Source: Roseiarcus sp963776665 (GTDB taxonomy: Bacteria > Pseudomonadota > Alphaproteobacteria > Rhizobiales > Beijerinckiaceae). Taken from it: a stretch of 64,000 nt of DNA. Below, piece by piece: positions 1 through 9,638 of this stretch. The notes under the pieces were generated by a model. That model did not search any database, was not told the origin of the DNA, and worked only from the letters and a program-made list of their open reading frames with translations. Positions within the stretch are counted from its first letter, which is position 1; every line of letters begins with the position of its first letter. The position numbers were made by a program, and so were the translations under genes. Location: positions 1-64,000 of the forward strand of contig CAVZNQ010000014.1 of assembly GCA_963776665.1 (NCBI GenBank). Direction: 5' to 3'.

Positions 1-4
1 TTCC

Positions 5-775
5 ATGTCCGACTATGACCGCTACGCCAATACGCGTTACGGCGCGGGGCTCGCACGGTCCGGCGTCGCCGTCGATCAGGGCCTCCGGGCCTATATGATC
101 GGCGTTTACAACTACATGACCCTCGGGCTTGGCGTCACCGGGCTCGTCGCCTGGGGGGCGTTCCAGCTCGGCACCGTCCAGACGGAAGCCGGCCGGCTTG
201 CGCTGACCGATTTCGGCCGGGCGATCTATACGTCGCCGCTGCGCTGGGTGATCGTGCTCGCGCCCCTCGGGGTGGTGTTCTATCTCTCGGCCCGCATCAA
301 CTCGATGTCGGTGGCGAGCGCCCGCAACTGGTTCCTCGCCTTCGCGGCGCTGATCGGGCTGTCGATGTCGGCGCTCTTGGTGGTCTACACCGGCGCTTCG
401 TTCGGGCGGGCGTTCTTCGCCACCGCCGCGGCCTTCGCGAGCCTGAGCCTCTACGGCTATACGACGCAGCGCAGCCTGTCGGCGATGGGCTCGTTCATGA
501 TGATGGGCGTCGTCGGCCTGGTCATCGCGAGCCTGCTGAACGTCTTCCTGCTGCATAGCACCGGGCTGCAGTTCGGGCTCTCGATCCTCTGCGTCCTGAT
601 CTTCGCCGGCCTCACCGCCTGGGACACCCAGGCGATCAAGGAGATGTATTTCTCCGGCGACAGCCACGAGATGGCCCAGAAGAAGTCGATCAACGGCGCG
701 CTGCGCCTCTACCTCGACTTCATCAATATGTTCCAGGCCATCCTGATGCTGACCGGCTCGCAGCGCAACAGCTGA
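5..775 (+). CDS. Bax inhibitor-1/YccA family membrane protein
   Basis: A 256-residue polytopic inner-membrane protein with about seven hydrophobic segments between residues 30 and 250. The order and length match the BI-1/YccA family, whose bacterial members interact with the FtsH protease or affect ion leak. The C-terminal part has the family feature of an acidic 'AWDTQAIKEMY' stretch after the sixth segment. The N-terminus is hydrophilic and Tyr/Arg-rich, as in alphaproteobacterial members. The ATG lies at the window edge, so the ribosome-binding site cannot be judged. A strong hairpin terminator follows the stop, so it is probably transcribed alone or as the last gene. Confidence 0.88.
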   Translation: MSDYDRYANTRYGAGLARSGVAVDQGLRAYMIGVYNYMTLGLGVTGLVAWGAFQLGTVQTEAGRLALTDFGRAIYTSPLRWVIVLAPLGVVFYLSARINSMSVASARNWFLAFAALIGLSMSALLVVYTGASFGRAFFATAAAFASLSLYGYTTQRSLSAMGSFMMMGVVGLVIASLLNVFLLHSTGLQFGLSILCVLIFAGLTAWDTQAIKEMYFSGDSHEMAQKKSINGALRLYLDFINMFQAILMLTGSQRNS

Positions 776-808
776 CACATCGCCGTCAATCTGGCGACTT
801 AGGTTCCC

Positions 809-840
809 CCCGGCTCCGCTCATCGCGGGCCGGGTTTTAT
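809..840 (+). terminator. Rho-independent terminator after the BI-1 family gene
   Basis: Arms CCCGGC (809-814) and GCCGGG (829-834) enclose an inner stem CCGC/GCGG (816-819 and 825-828) with a 5-base loop, followed directly by TTTTATT. It sits 34 bases after the stop codon of the BI-1 family gene, on the same strand. Confidence 0.75.
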
Positions 841-878
841 TGAAGTAGCGATATTTCGTAGCGTGGGGGGCCGGGATC

Positions 879-1358
879 ATGCGTTTGCTTCAGGCCGCGG
901 CGGCGGCGATGGCTTTGGGGCTCGGCGGCGGCGCTGACGCAGCGGAACTCAAGATCGTCGATGTGAAGGCCTACGCCTTCCTGGAGCACGCGGGCAAACT
1001 GTCCGACGATCTCATCACCAACGACCAGAGCCTGGTCGACGCTCCGAAGGGCGGGGCGCTCGGCGGCGACACGGCGACCGGCGTGCTGCTCGACTTCACC
1101 TTCGAGGGCGACAAGAACGCTTCGCCCAAATATGCGACCGCGGTCGTCGACCTGACCCAGACCGGACATTCCGGCCAGCAGGTCGTCACCCACAAGGCGT
1201 TCACCAATTTCATCTTCGGGCCCGACGGCATCGAGCACAAGGCCGTGTTCCTGGAAGGGGCGATGTGCATGCCGCTCGCCATCCAGGTCCATGCCGGCAA
1301 GACGCAGAAGACGGCGAAGCTCGAATTTTCGTGCACGGAAGTACGCGCCGAGAAGTGA
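879..1358 (+). CDS. Hypothetical secreted protein
   Basis: A 159-residue protein with a short signal peptide (residues 1 to about 21, cleavage near ADAAE). The mature part is a compact, probably beta-rich domain with two cysteines, in 'GAMCMPL' and 'FSCTEV', that could form a disulfide in the periplasm. I do not recognise the family. It stands alone: a terminator lies before it and dapB converges from the other side with only 7 bases between the stops. Periplasmic location is inferred from the signal sequence only. Confidence 0.6.
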   Translation: MRLLQAAAAAMALGLGGGADAAELKIVDVKAYAFLEHAGKLSDDLITNDQSLVDAPKGGALGGDTATGVLLDFTFEGDKNASPKYATAVVDLTQTGHSGQQVVTHKAFTNFIFGPDGIEHKAVFLEGAMCMPLAIQVHAGKTQKTAKLEFSCTEVRAEK

Positions 1359-1365
1359 AAGCGGC

Positions 1366-2181
1366 TCAGGCCTCGCCGAGGCCGAGCACATCCGCCATCG
1401 AATAGAGGCCGGGCTTGCGATCCTTCGCCCATAGCGCCGCGTGCAGCGCGCCGCGGGCGAACACCGCCCGATCCTCGGCGTGGTGGCTGAGAATCACCCG
1501 CTCGCCCTCGCCGGCGAAGATGACGCTGTGATCGCCGACGATCGTGCCGCCGCGCAGCGACGCGAAGCCGATATCGCCCTTGCGGCGCGCGCCGGTCAGG
1601 CCGTCGCGGCCGCGCGCGGAATGGTCCTTGAGCGACAGGCCGCGTCCGTCGGCCGCCGCCTCGCCGAGCAGGAGCGCGGTGCCTGAGGGCGCGTCGACCT
1701 TCATCCGATGATGCATCTCGACGATCTCGATGTCGAAATCGGGCCCGAGCGCGGACGCCGAGCGCCGGGTCAGCGCCGCGAGCAGGTTGACGCCGAGGCT
1801 CATGTTGCCCGACCGCACGATCGGGGCGTGGCTCGCCGCCGCGTCGATCCTGTCGAGATCCTCGGCGCTGAGGCCGGTCGTGCCGATCACGTCGGCGATG
1901 CGCGCCTGCGCGGCAAGCCCGGCGAGTTCGACGCTCGCGGCCGGCGAGGAGAAATCGACGATCGCGTCGGCTTCGATGAGGAGCGGCAGCGGGTCGGCGA
2001 CGATCGCAAGGCCGCTCGCCGGGCAGCCCGCCAGCACGGCCGGATCGGCGCCGAGCCACGGCGAGTCCTGGCGCTCGAGCGCGCCGGCCAGCTTCAGCCC
2101 GTCCGACTCGTGGATCGTCCTGACGACCATGCGTCCCATGCGCCCGGCGGCGCCGCTGACGATGAGCCTCATCTCGGCCAT
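1366..2181 (-). CDS. dapB: 4-hydroxy-tetrahydrodipicolinate reductase
   Basis: DapB (271 residues) reduces 4-hydroxy-tetrahydrodipicolinate with NAD(P)H in the diaminopimelate/lysine pathway, feeding peptidoglycan synthesis. The N-terminus carries the Rossmann motif GAAGRMGR (about residues 10-17). The middle has the 'IVEMHHRMKVDAPSGTA' signature, with the catalytic His pair and Lys. The ATG at 2181 is preceded by AAGGGA at good spacing; an internal ATG at 2172 is possible. It is the last gene of a minus-strand run after pyrF and two DUF1330 genes. Confidence 0.95.
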   Translation of the reverse strand: MAEMRLIVSGAAGRMGRMVVRTIHESDGLKLAGALERQDSPWLGADPAVLAGCPASGLAIVADPLPLLIEADAIVDFSSPAASVELAGLAAQARIADVIGTTGLSAEDLDRIDAAASHAPIVRSGNMSLGVNLLAALTRRSASALGPDFDIEIVEMHHRMKVDAPSGTALLLGEAAADGRGLSLKDHSARGRDGLTGARRKGDIGFASLRGGTIVGDHSVIFAGEGERVILSHHAEDRAVFARGALHAALWAKDRKPGLYSMADVLGLGEA

Positions 2182-2196
2182 CCGTTCCCTTATTGC

Positions 2197-2502
2197 TCAG
2201 CCCGGCTGCGGGCCGTCGTAGCCTTCGGCGATCACCAGGTCCACGGCCGCCGCGGCGTCGCGCAGTTTCGCGGCCTCGTGGTATTCAGGCGAATCGTGGC
2301 AGGCGAGCGCGGTTTCATAGTCGCGGAACTCGATGACCACGTTGCGCGCCGGCGCGTTGCCTCGCGTCACCACGTGCTTGCCGCCGCGGACCAGGAAGCG
2401 CGCGCCGTACTTGGCGAACGCGGCCGCATTGGCCTTGACGTATTGCTGGTAAACCTCGGGATCGCGCACGTCGACACGGACGATCCAGTAGCCCTTGGGC
2501 AT
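2197..2502 (-). CDS. DUF1330 family protein (copy 2)
   Basis: A 101-residue cytosolic protein beginning MPKGYWIVRVDVRDPE, the typical start of the DUF1330 (dimeric alpha/beta barrel, ABM-like) family. The family has no agreed function. It shares the MPKGY start, the G-K/R-GG central turn and the 'RNVVIEF' strand with the gene immediately upstream, so the two are tandem paralogs. The ATG is two bases after the stop of copy 1, which suggests translational coupling. Confidence 0.85.
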   Translation of the reverse strand: MPKGYWIVRVDVRDPEVYQQYVKANAAAFAKYGARFLVRGGKHVVTRGNAPARNVVIEFRDYETALACHDSPEYHEAAKLRDAAAAVDLVIAEGYDGPQPG

Positions 2503-2504
2503 GG

Positions 2505-2792
2505 TCAGACCCCCTCGACCAGAACCATCTCCATCTCGGCCGCTCCCTCGCGCAGCGCGCGCGCCGCCTGATACTGCTCGGAATGAAAGTACCGGCGGGC
2601 CGCCTCGTAGCTCTCGAACTCGAGCACGACATTGCGCGCCCGCGCCTTGCCCTCGAGCGCCTCGGTGCGGCCGCCGCGCGCGAGCGGCTTGCCGCCGTGA
2701 TCGGCAATCGCTTTGGTCGCGGCGGCGGCGTAGCGCGCGTAGGCCTCCGGATTGGTGATGTCGACGCGCGAAATGACGTATCCCTTGGGCAT
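2505..2792 (-). CDS. DUF1330 family protein (copy 1)
   Basis: A 95-residue DUF1330 protein. The start at 2792 is chosen because GGGAGG lies just upstream and the protein then begins MPKGYVISRVDI like its neighbour; the open frame extends further upstream but that part reads as low-complexity Arg/Ser shadow of pyrF. Conserved features are 'GGKPLARGG' and 'RNVVLEFESYEAA'. It lies between pyrF and the second DUF1330 gene on the same strand. Function unknown. Confidence 0.84.
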   Translation of the reverse strand: MPKGYVISRVDITNPEAYARYAAAATKAIADHGGKPLARGGRTEALEGKARARNVVLEFESYEAARRYFHSEQYQAARALREGAAEMEMVLVEGV

Positions 2793-2823
2793 GATGCCTC
2801 CCTTGACGATGCGACGAGCGAAC

Positions 2824-3570
2824 CTAGCGCGGCTCAGCCGCCGATCCAATCGATGCGCCGGCGATCTCCTTGACGACCGCCTCGGCGGCGGCGCGCGGGT
2901 CCGCCGCCTGGGCGACCGGGCGGCCGACGACGAGGTAGTCGGCGCCGCTGCGGATCGCCTCGGCAGGCGTTGCGACCCGCTTCTGGTCGCCCGCCGCCGC
3001 GCCCGCCGGCCGGATGCCGGGGGTGACGAGGAGCATGTCACGGCCAACGGTCTCCCGCACCATCGTCGCCTCGGCGGCGCTCGCCACCAGTCCGTCGACG
3101 CCTAGCGCGAGCGCCTGCTCGGCCCGCCGCCGGACCGTCTCGACCACCCCGAACCGGCCGCAGGCGTCGAAGAGATCGGCGTCGTCATAGGAGGTCAGAA
3201 CGGTGACGGCGAGAATTCGCATTCCCGAGCCTTTGGCGCCGGCGACCGCGGCGCGCATCGTTTGCGGATAGGCGTGGACGGTGAGGAATGTCGCGCCGAG
3301 CTTCGCGGCCTGCGCCGTCGCCCGCTCGACGGTGTTGGGAATGTCGTGCAGCTTGAGATCGAGAAAGACCTGCTTGCCCGCCGTGGAGAACTCGGAGACG
3401 AGCGGCAGGCCGCCGCCATAGGCGAGCTCCATCCCGATCTTATAGAATGTCGCGCCGTCGCCGATCCGCTCGACCAGACGTCGCGCCCAGCCGGCGTCGG
3501 GCGCGTCGAGGGCGACGATCAGTCGGTCGCGCGGCTCAAGAGCGGTCACCTCATCGACCCTCGGCTGCAT
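2824..3570 (-). CDS. pyrF: Orotidine 5'-phosphate decarboxylase
   Basis: PyrF removes CO2 from OMP to give UMP, the last step of de novo pyrimidine synthesis. The catalytic signature DLKLHDIPNT is intact, followed by the TIM-barrel strands and the phosphate-binding C-terminal part 'GADYLVVGRPV'. The first in-frame ATG is 3570. A GTG at 3549, preceded by GAGGG and placed next to the upstream gene's stop, would give a product beginning just before the conserved 'DRLIVALD' and is an equally good start; a TTG at 3579 is less likely. It overlaps the end of the frameshifted PmtA-like gene. Confidence 0.93.
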   Translation of the reverse strand: MQPRVDEVTALEPRDRLIVALDAPDAGWARRLVERIGDGATFYKIGMELAYGGGLPLVSEFSTAGKQVFLDLKLHDIPNTVERATAQAAKLGATFLTVHAYPQTMRAAVAGAKGSGMRILAVTVLTSYDDADLFDACGRFGVVETVRRRAEQALALGVDGLVASAAEATMVRETVGRDMLLVTPGIRPAGAAAGDQKRVATPAEAIRSGADYLVVGRPVAQAADPRAAAEAVVKEIAGASIGSAAEPR

Positions 3571-4173
3571 GGTCCGCAAGCCGGTAGGTCCACACGCGCG
3601 CGGGCGGCAGATTGAGCAGGATCGGCCGTGAGCGGTGGGCGGCGTAGCGATTGGCGCAGAACTCGCGCGGAATGGGCGAGAGGAGACCGTAGGTGAACTG
3701 GACGAAGAGGCCCGAAGGCCCCATCAGCGCAAAGGCGTCGCCGATCAGCTTTTCGCGCCGTGCGGCGGCTGGTTGAGCAGCGGCAGGCTGGAGACGACGG
3801 CCGCAATCGGCTGGCCCGCCAATTCCGCCAGCGTCCGCGGCAGGTCGTAAGCGTCGCCCTCAATGATCCTGGCCGGCGCGAAGCGCCGCCTCAAGAGCTG
3901 GCAGAATCCCGGATCGTATTCGACCAGCGCGAGCCGCTCGCGCGCAACGCCGGCCTCGATCAGGGAGCGCGTCACCGGACCGGTGCCCGGTCCGAGCTCG
4001 ACGATGAGCCCGTGCGGCGGCGGACCGGCCGCCGCCGCCATCGCCCGCGCGAGCGCGCGGCCCGAGGGCGCGACCGCGCCGGTGAGCCGGGGCGCGACGA
4101 TGAGCGATCTGAGAAAACGGGCGCTGTCGCCAAGCCCCCGCCGCTGCGGCTTATTCAGCGCTTGACCCTGCAT
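3551..4173 (-). pseudogene. PmtA-like phospholipid N-methyltransferase, frameshifted
   Basis: Read through one frameshift, this is a class I SAM-dependent methyltransferase of the PmtA type, which methylates phosphatidylethanolamine toward phosphatidylcholine. The first frame (start 4173) holds 'GAVAPSGRALARAM', the SAM site 'VELGPGTGPVT' and the substrate-side 'VSSLPLLNQPP'. It then stops at about 3745. The remaining family sequence (LIGDAFALMGPSG, FVQFTYG) continues in another frame to a stop at 3551. One base missing in the C run near 3758 (plus-strand view) explains the break. Whether this is a real mutation or a sequencing error is open; the intact remainder favours an error. Confidence 0.75.
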
Positions 4174-4256
4174 TCCGGCTTCCCGCGGATGAGCGGCGGC
4201 CCATGGGCGCCGTCCGGCGCTTATAGGGGACCGGGCAGCCGCTGGCAAAGGCCGCT

Positions 4257-5371
4257 CTAGCTCCGCCCCTCGAAGAACTCCTTCATCTTGGCGAAGAAGC
4301 CTGCGCTTTCGGGGTGGGTCTTGTTCGAGGACTCGGTAGCGAACTCGGCCAACAGCTCGCGCTGGCGCCGCGTGAGGCTTTGCGGCGTCTCGACATTGAG
4401 TTGAACGAAGAGATCCCCGAATCGCGCGAGCGCAAGACCGGCATGCCCTTTCCGCGCAGCCTCAGTTGGCGTCCCGATTGCGCGCCCTCGGGAACGTTGA
4501 CCCTCGACTCGGTCCCATCGAGCGTGCGGACGGTGAATTCGCCGCCGAGCGCCGCCTGCACCATCGAGATCGGAACGCGGCAATAGAGGTCCGCGCCGTC
4601 GCGCTGGAAGAATGCGTGCGGCTTCACGGTGAGGAAAATGTAGAGATCGCCGGGCGGGCCGCCGCGCATTCCCGCCTCGCCCTCGCCAGTGAGACGAATG
4701 CGGGTGCCGTCCTCGACGCCGGCGGGAACGTTGACCGAGAGCGTGCGCTCCCTGGTCACGCGGCCGGCGCCGGCGCATTTGTCGCACGGATTCTCGATCG
4801 TCTGACCCCGGCCGTGACAGGAGGGGCAGGTCCGCTCGATGGCGAAGAAGCCCTGTTGCGCGCGCACCCGCCCATGGCCGCCGCAGGTCTTGCAGGCAAC
4901 GGGCTTGGAGCCGGCACGAGCGCCCGAGCCGCTGCACGCTTCGCAGGCGACCGAGGTCGGCATGCGGACGGAGGCGGTCTTGCCGCGAAACGCTTCTTCG
5001 AGCGCGATCTCGAGATTGTAGCGCAGGTCGGCGCCCCGCTCCCGGCCCGAGCTCTGCCGGCCGCGCCGCCCGCCCATCATGTCGCCGAACAGGTCGTCGA
5101 AGATGTCGGACATCGAGGCGGCGAAGCCGTCGTTCATGCCGCTCTGATCGAAGGCGGCGTGGCCGTAGCGATCGTAGGCCGCGCGCTTCTGGGCGTCCGA
5201 CAGATGCTGATAGGCCTCGTTCAGCTCCTTGAACCGCGCCTCGGCCTGCTTGTCGCCGGGATGCCGGTCGGGATGGCACTGCATCGCCGCCTTGCGGAAG
5301 GCGGACTTCAAGTCGGCGTCGCTCGCCGTCTTGGAAACGCCCAGGGTTTCGTAGAAATCGCGCTTGGCCAT
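4257..5371 (-). pseudogene. dnaJ: Chaperone DnaJ, interrupted by one frameshift near the C-terminus
   Basis: The first frame encodes the J domain (HPD at residues 33-35), a short G/R-rich linker, four CxxCxGxG zinc motifs and the first substrate-binding barrel up to 'LRLRGKGMPVLRSRDSG'. The expected 'DLFVQLNVETP' and C-terminal dimerisation tail follow in another frame, ending at 4257. Restoring one base in the C run at 4415-4418 (plus strand) joins the two exactly. Read as it stands, the protein would end in an unrelated tail at 4283. DnaJ is the J-domain partner of the DnaK encoded just upstream. A sequencing indel is the likelier cause. Confidence 0.9.
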
Positions 5372-5525
5372 CTCTCTAGCGCGCCCGCAGCCTATGCATG
5401 CCTCAGACCTGCTTCTCTGCGCCGCCTAGCCGCGCACGGGCCGGTTCTTTCCTCGGCCTCGGGCGCGCGACGGCGCGGTCCCAACGGCAGCCAAGTCCCC
5501 GCCCGCCATTCCGGCTCCGGCGTCC

Positions 5526-5561
5526 CCTAAAACCAAGGCCGGCCGCTTGGATGCGGCCGGC
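5526..5561 (-). terminator. Terminator between dnaK and dnaJ
   Basis: On the minus strand, arms GCCGGCCGC (5561-5553) and GCGGCCGGC (5546-5538) form a perfect 9-bp stem with a 6-base loop, followed by CTTGGTTTTAGG. It begins 10 bases after the dnaK stop. It would reduce readthrough into dnaJ, so dnaJ may have its own promoter between 5372 and 5525. Confidence 0.7.
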
Positions 5562-5570
5562 TTCATTCGT

Positions 5571-7493
<1,923 letters not shown>

Positions 7494-7794
7494 ATTCTTT
7501 TCCCCTGTTCACGTGCAGGACCGCCAGGCCCCAAAGCGGCCAGGCCCAGAGAAGCACTCCGCCGCGCGCTCACAAAAAGCCGTCGGCCTCGCTCTTCCGA
7601 TCCCCGTTTCTTAACGCCATAGATTTCCGCTGGTCCGGCGCGTTTCGCGCCCGAACCGGCCAGTCGGGGCGTATATAGGTGGGGCGATTTGGTGGCGCAA
7701 GGCGCGGAAGCGGCGGATTTTTCAAGCTTTGGGCTCGTTGTCGCCGGCCGCCGAGCGCCTTCCCCTTTGTCCGGAACGCTTCTAGAATTGGCCA
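7494..7794. other. Divergent intergenic region upstream of dnaK
   Basis: A 301-base gap between dnaK (minus) and a secreted-protein gene (plus). It holds a sigma-32-like promoter for dnaK (7673-7701), implying a long dnaK 5' leader of about 170 bases. I see no convincing coding sequence in it. Confidence 0.5.
7673..7701 (-). promoter_or_regulatory. Candidate heat-shock (RpoH-type) promoter of dnaK
   Basis: On the minus strand CTTGCG (7701-7696) and CCTATAT (7679-7673) are separated by 16 bases. This fits the alphaproteobacterial RpoH pattern of CTTG... and a C-rich CYTATNT -10 element. The match is by eye only. Confidence 0.45.
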
Positions 7795-8688
7795 ATGACT
7801 CGACGGTTTTGGCTCCTCTCCTGCTGCCTCATCGCCGCCACTCTCGCGGCGAGCGAGGCCGGGGCGCAATTGATGCTTCCTGGCGCGTCTCCCGCCGCGC
7901 CGCAAGGGGCGACCGCCTCGCCCGCCAAAGCGCGAAGCGGAGGCGCGGCCAAGGGCGCGGGAGCCGGCGCAAAGGCTGTGAAGCCCAGCGCCGCGGCCGG
8001 AGTCGCCAGCCTTGCCGGGCGTCCGCTCATGCTCAACGGCAAGTCCGGGCTGTTGCAGATCGCCGGCGACGACAAGACGGCCACGATCGAAAAGCTGCAG
8101 CTTGCCGGCGAGAGCGTTTCGGATTCCTCACAGCGTTGCGTCGTCGATATCGTCGGCGAGAATCCGATTCAGGCGACCGGGGTCGGACGTCCCGACGGAC
8201 TGGAGCGATTCGAGGCCGCCGTCCCCGCCTGCCCGTTCTCCTTCGACGTCCTCGACGGCGCGGCGCTGGCGCCGTCCCAGATCACCGCCTGCGTATTCAA
8301 GGCCGCCGATTGCCAGACCGCTCCCGGCGGGCTTTGGGGCCCCGACGGCGCCTCGCTGGTCGGTGACGCCCCCAAGTTCCTGAAGGAACGCGCCGAGGCC
8401 GAGAAGGCGATGGCCAAGGCGGTGCGCGCGGTCCAGGACCGCTCCGCTGACAGCCCGGAGGCGGCGGCCCTGATCCGCGAACAGAATGGCTTTGCCGGCC
8501 AGCGCGACGACATCTGCCGCGACTACGCCAAGGAGAGCGTCCACGGCTATTGCGCCTTGCGCCTTACCGAGGCGCGGACTGCCCTCCTCGAGACCCGGCT
8601 CGGCGAGTTCACCGCAGCGACCGCCTCCAAGGCTGCGAGCGAAAAGCCCACCAAGACGAAGCCGAAGAAGGGCGCCAAGCAGCCCTAA
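7795..8688 (+). CDS. Secreted Ala/Lys-rich protein with LprI-like C-terminal segment
   Basis: A 297-residue exported protein: signal peptide (about 1-24), a low-complexity Ala/Pro/Lys/Gly linker (25-70), a central domain with cysteines spaced in pairs ('QRCVVDI', 'PACPFSF', 'ITACVFKAADC'), and a C-terminal region. The C-terminal stretch 'REQNGFAGQRDDICRDY...GYCALRLTEARTALLETRL' resembles the DUF1311/LprI lysozyme-inhibitor type pattern. The tail is Lys-rich. The central pattern of paired cysteines suggests an oxidised periplasmic fold. The LprI link is a weak pattern match. Confidence 0.65.
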   Translation: MTRRFWLLSCCLIAATLAASEAGAQLMLPGASPAAPQGATASPAKARSGGAAKGAGAGAKAVKPSAAAGVASLAGRPLMLNGKSGLLQIAGDDKTATIEKLQLAGESVSDSSQRCVVDIVGENPIQATGVGRPDGLERFEAAVPACPFSFDVLDGAALAPSQITACVFKAADCQTAPGGLWGPDGASLVGDAPKFLKERAEAEKAMAKAVRAVQDRSADSPEAAALIREQNGFAGQRDDICRDYAKESVHGYCALRLTEARTALLETRLGEFTAATASKAASEKPTKTKPKKGAKQP

Positions 8689-8792
8689 GCTCTCCGCGCG
8701 TTTTTCGCTGACTTATTTATCTTGCGCGCAGGTTCGGCTAGCGTGCCCAAGGCCGAATCGTCGCGGCGCCGCCTCCCATGGGGATTGACGCT

Positions 8793-9206
8793 ATGTGGCA
8801 GGAGTTCAAGGAATTCGCCCTCAAGGGCAACGCTCTCAGCCTCGCCATCGGCGTCATCATTGGCGCGGCTTTCGGCAAGATCGTCGACGCCCTGGTCAAC
8901 GACATCATCATGCCGATCATCGGCATCGCGGGAAAGGCCGACTTCACCAATTATTATATCCCGCTTTCGAGCGCCGTGACCGCGACCAATCTCGCGGACG
9001 CCCGGAAACAAGGGGGCGTGTTCGCCTACGGCGACTTCATCACCGTCGTGATCAACTTCGCCATCGTCGCGATTGCGCTCTTTCTTGTCATCAAGGGCAT
9101 CAACACCATGACCAGGCAGGCCGCCAAGGAGCCGCCGGTTCCAGCTCCGCCGACCCAGGAAGTCGTCCTGCTCACGCAGATCCGCGACCAGCTCGCCAAG
9201 CGCTGA
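8793..9206 (+). CDS. mscL: Large-conductance mechanosensitive channel MscL
   Basis: MscL, a homopentameric inner-membrane channel that opens on membrane tension to release solutes after osmotic downshock. It has the N-terminal amphipathic helix 'MWQEFKEFALKGN', TM1 'LAIGVIIGAAFGKIVDALVNDIIMP', a periplasmic loop, TM2 around residues 75-97, and the cytoplasmic helix 'EVVLLTQIRDQLAK'. The start at 8793 matches the family N-terminus and a 137-residue length; an in-frame ATG at 8778 would add five residues. It converges with the DUF305 gene. Confidence 0.95.
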   Translation: MWQEFKEFALKGNALSLAIGVIIGAAFGKIVDALVNDIIMPIIGIAGKADFTNYYIPLSSAVTATNLADARKQGGVFAYGDFITVVINFAIVAIALFLVIKGINTMTRQAAKEPPVPAPPTQEVVLLTQIRDQLAKR

Positions 9207-9248
9207 ACGAGGGCCGGAGCGCAAGAGGCCGCCAGCCCCTGCGGGCGG

Positions 9249-9623
9249 CTACTTGGCGTTTTTCTCCAGCCATTGCTTCATCTGCGCGATTTCTTTCTCC
9301 TGCGCGGCAATGATGTCGGTCGCCAATTGGCGCAATTCCGGGTCGGTTCCGTATTGGAGTTCGACTTTCGCCATGTCGATCGCGCCCTGATGATGCGGCG
9401 CCATCATCAGCACGAAATCCCGGTCCGGGTTGCCGGTCGGCTTCACGCTCATGTTTTTCATCATGGTTTGCATCGATGCAGCGAAGGCCTTGTCGGCGGG
9501 GGTCGCCGCCGGCTTCGTGGTCATCTGCATATGCTTCATCGGGTCCGGTTGGGCTGTCTGGGCCCATGACAAGCTCGGGATCATGATCGAGGCGGCTGTA
9601 ACGAGGATCGAAGGCATTCTCAC
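9249..9623 (-). CDS. DUF305 family periplasmic protein
   Basis: A 124-residue protein with a signal peptide (1 to about 21, cleavage after SWA) and a DUF305 core: 'FVLMMAPHHQGAIDMAKVELQYG' with a His pair, then 'ATDIIAAQEKEIAQMKQWL'. DUF305 proteins are ferritin-like helical proteins often found beside copper-resistance genes. Met/His-rich motifs ('MKHMQM') could bind Cu(I). It lies 15 bases downstream of the copper ATPase on the same strand, so co-transcription from the CueR-type promoter is likely. Confidence 0.88.
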   Translation of the reverse strand: MRMPSILVTAASIMIPSLSWAQTAQPDPMKHMQMTTKPAATPADKAFAASMQTMMKNMSVKPTGNPDRDFVLMMAPHHQGAIDMAKVELQYGTDPELRQLATDIIAAQEKEIAQMKQWLEKNAK

Positions 9624-9638
9624 GGGCGTCTCCCATTG

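Noticed and set aside
9207..9248. GC-rich dyad between mscL and the DUF305 gene as a terminator
   Set aside because: The stem is short and overlaps the coding end of the DUF305 gene; too weak to call.
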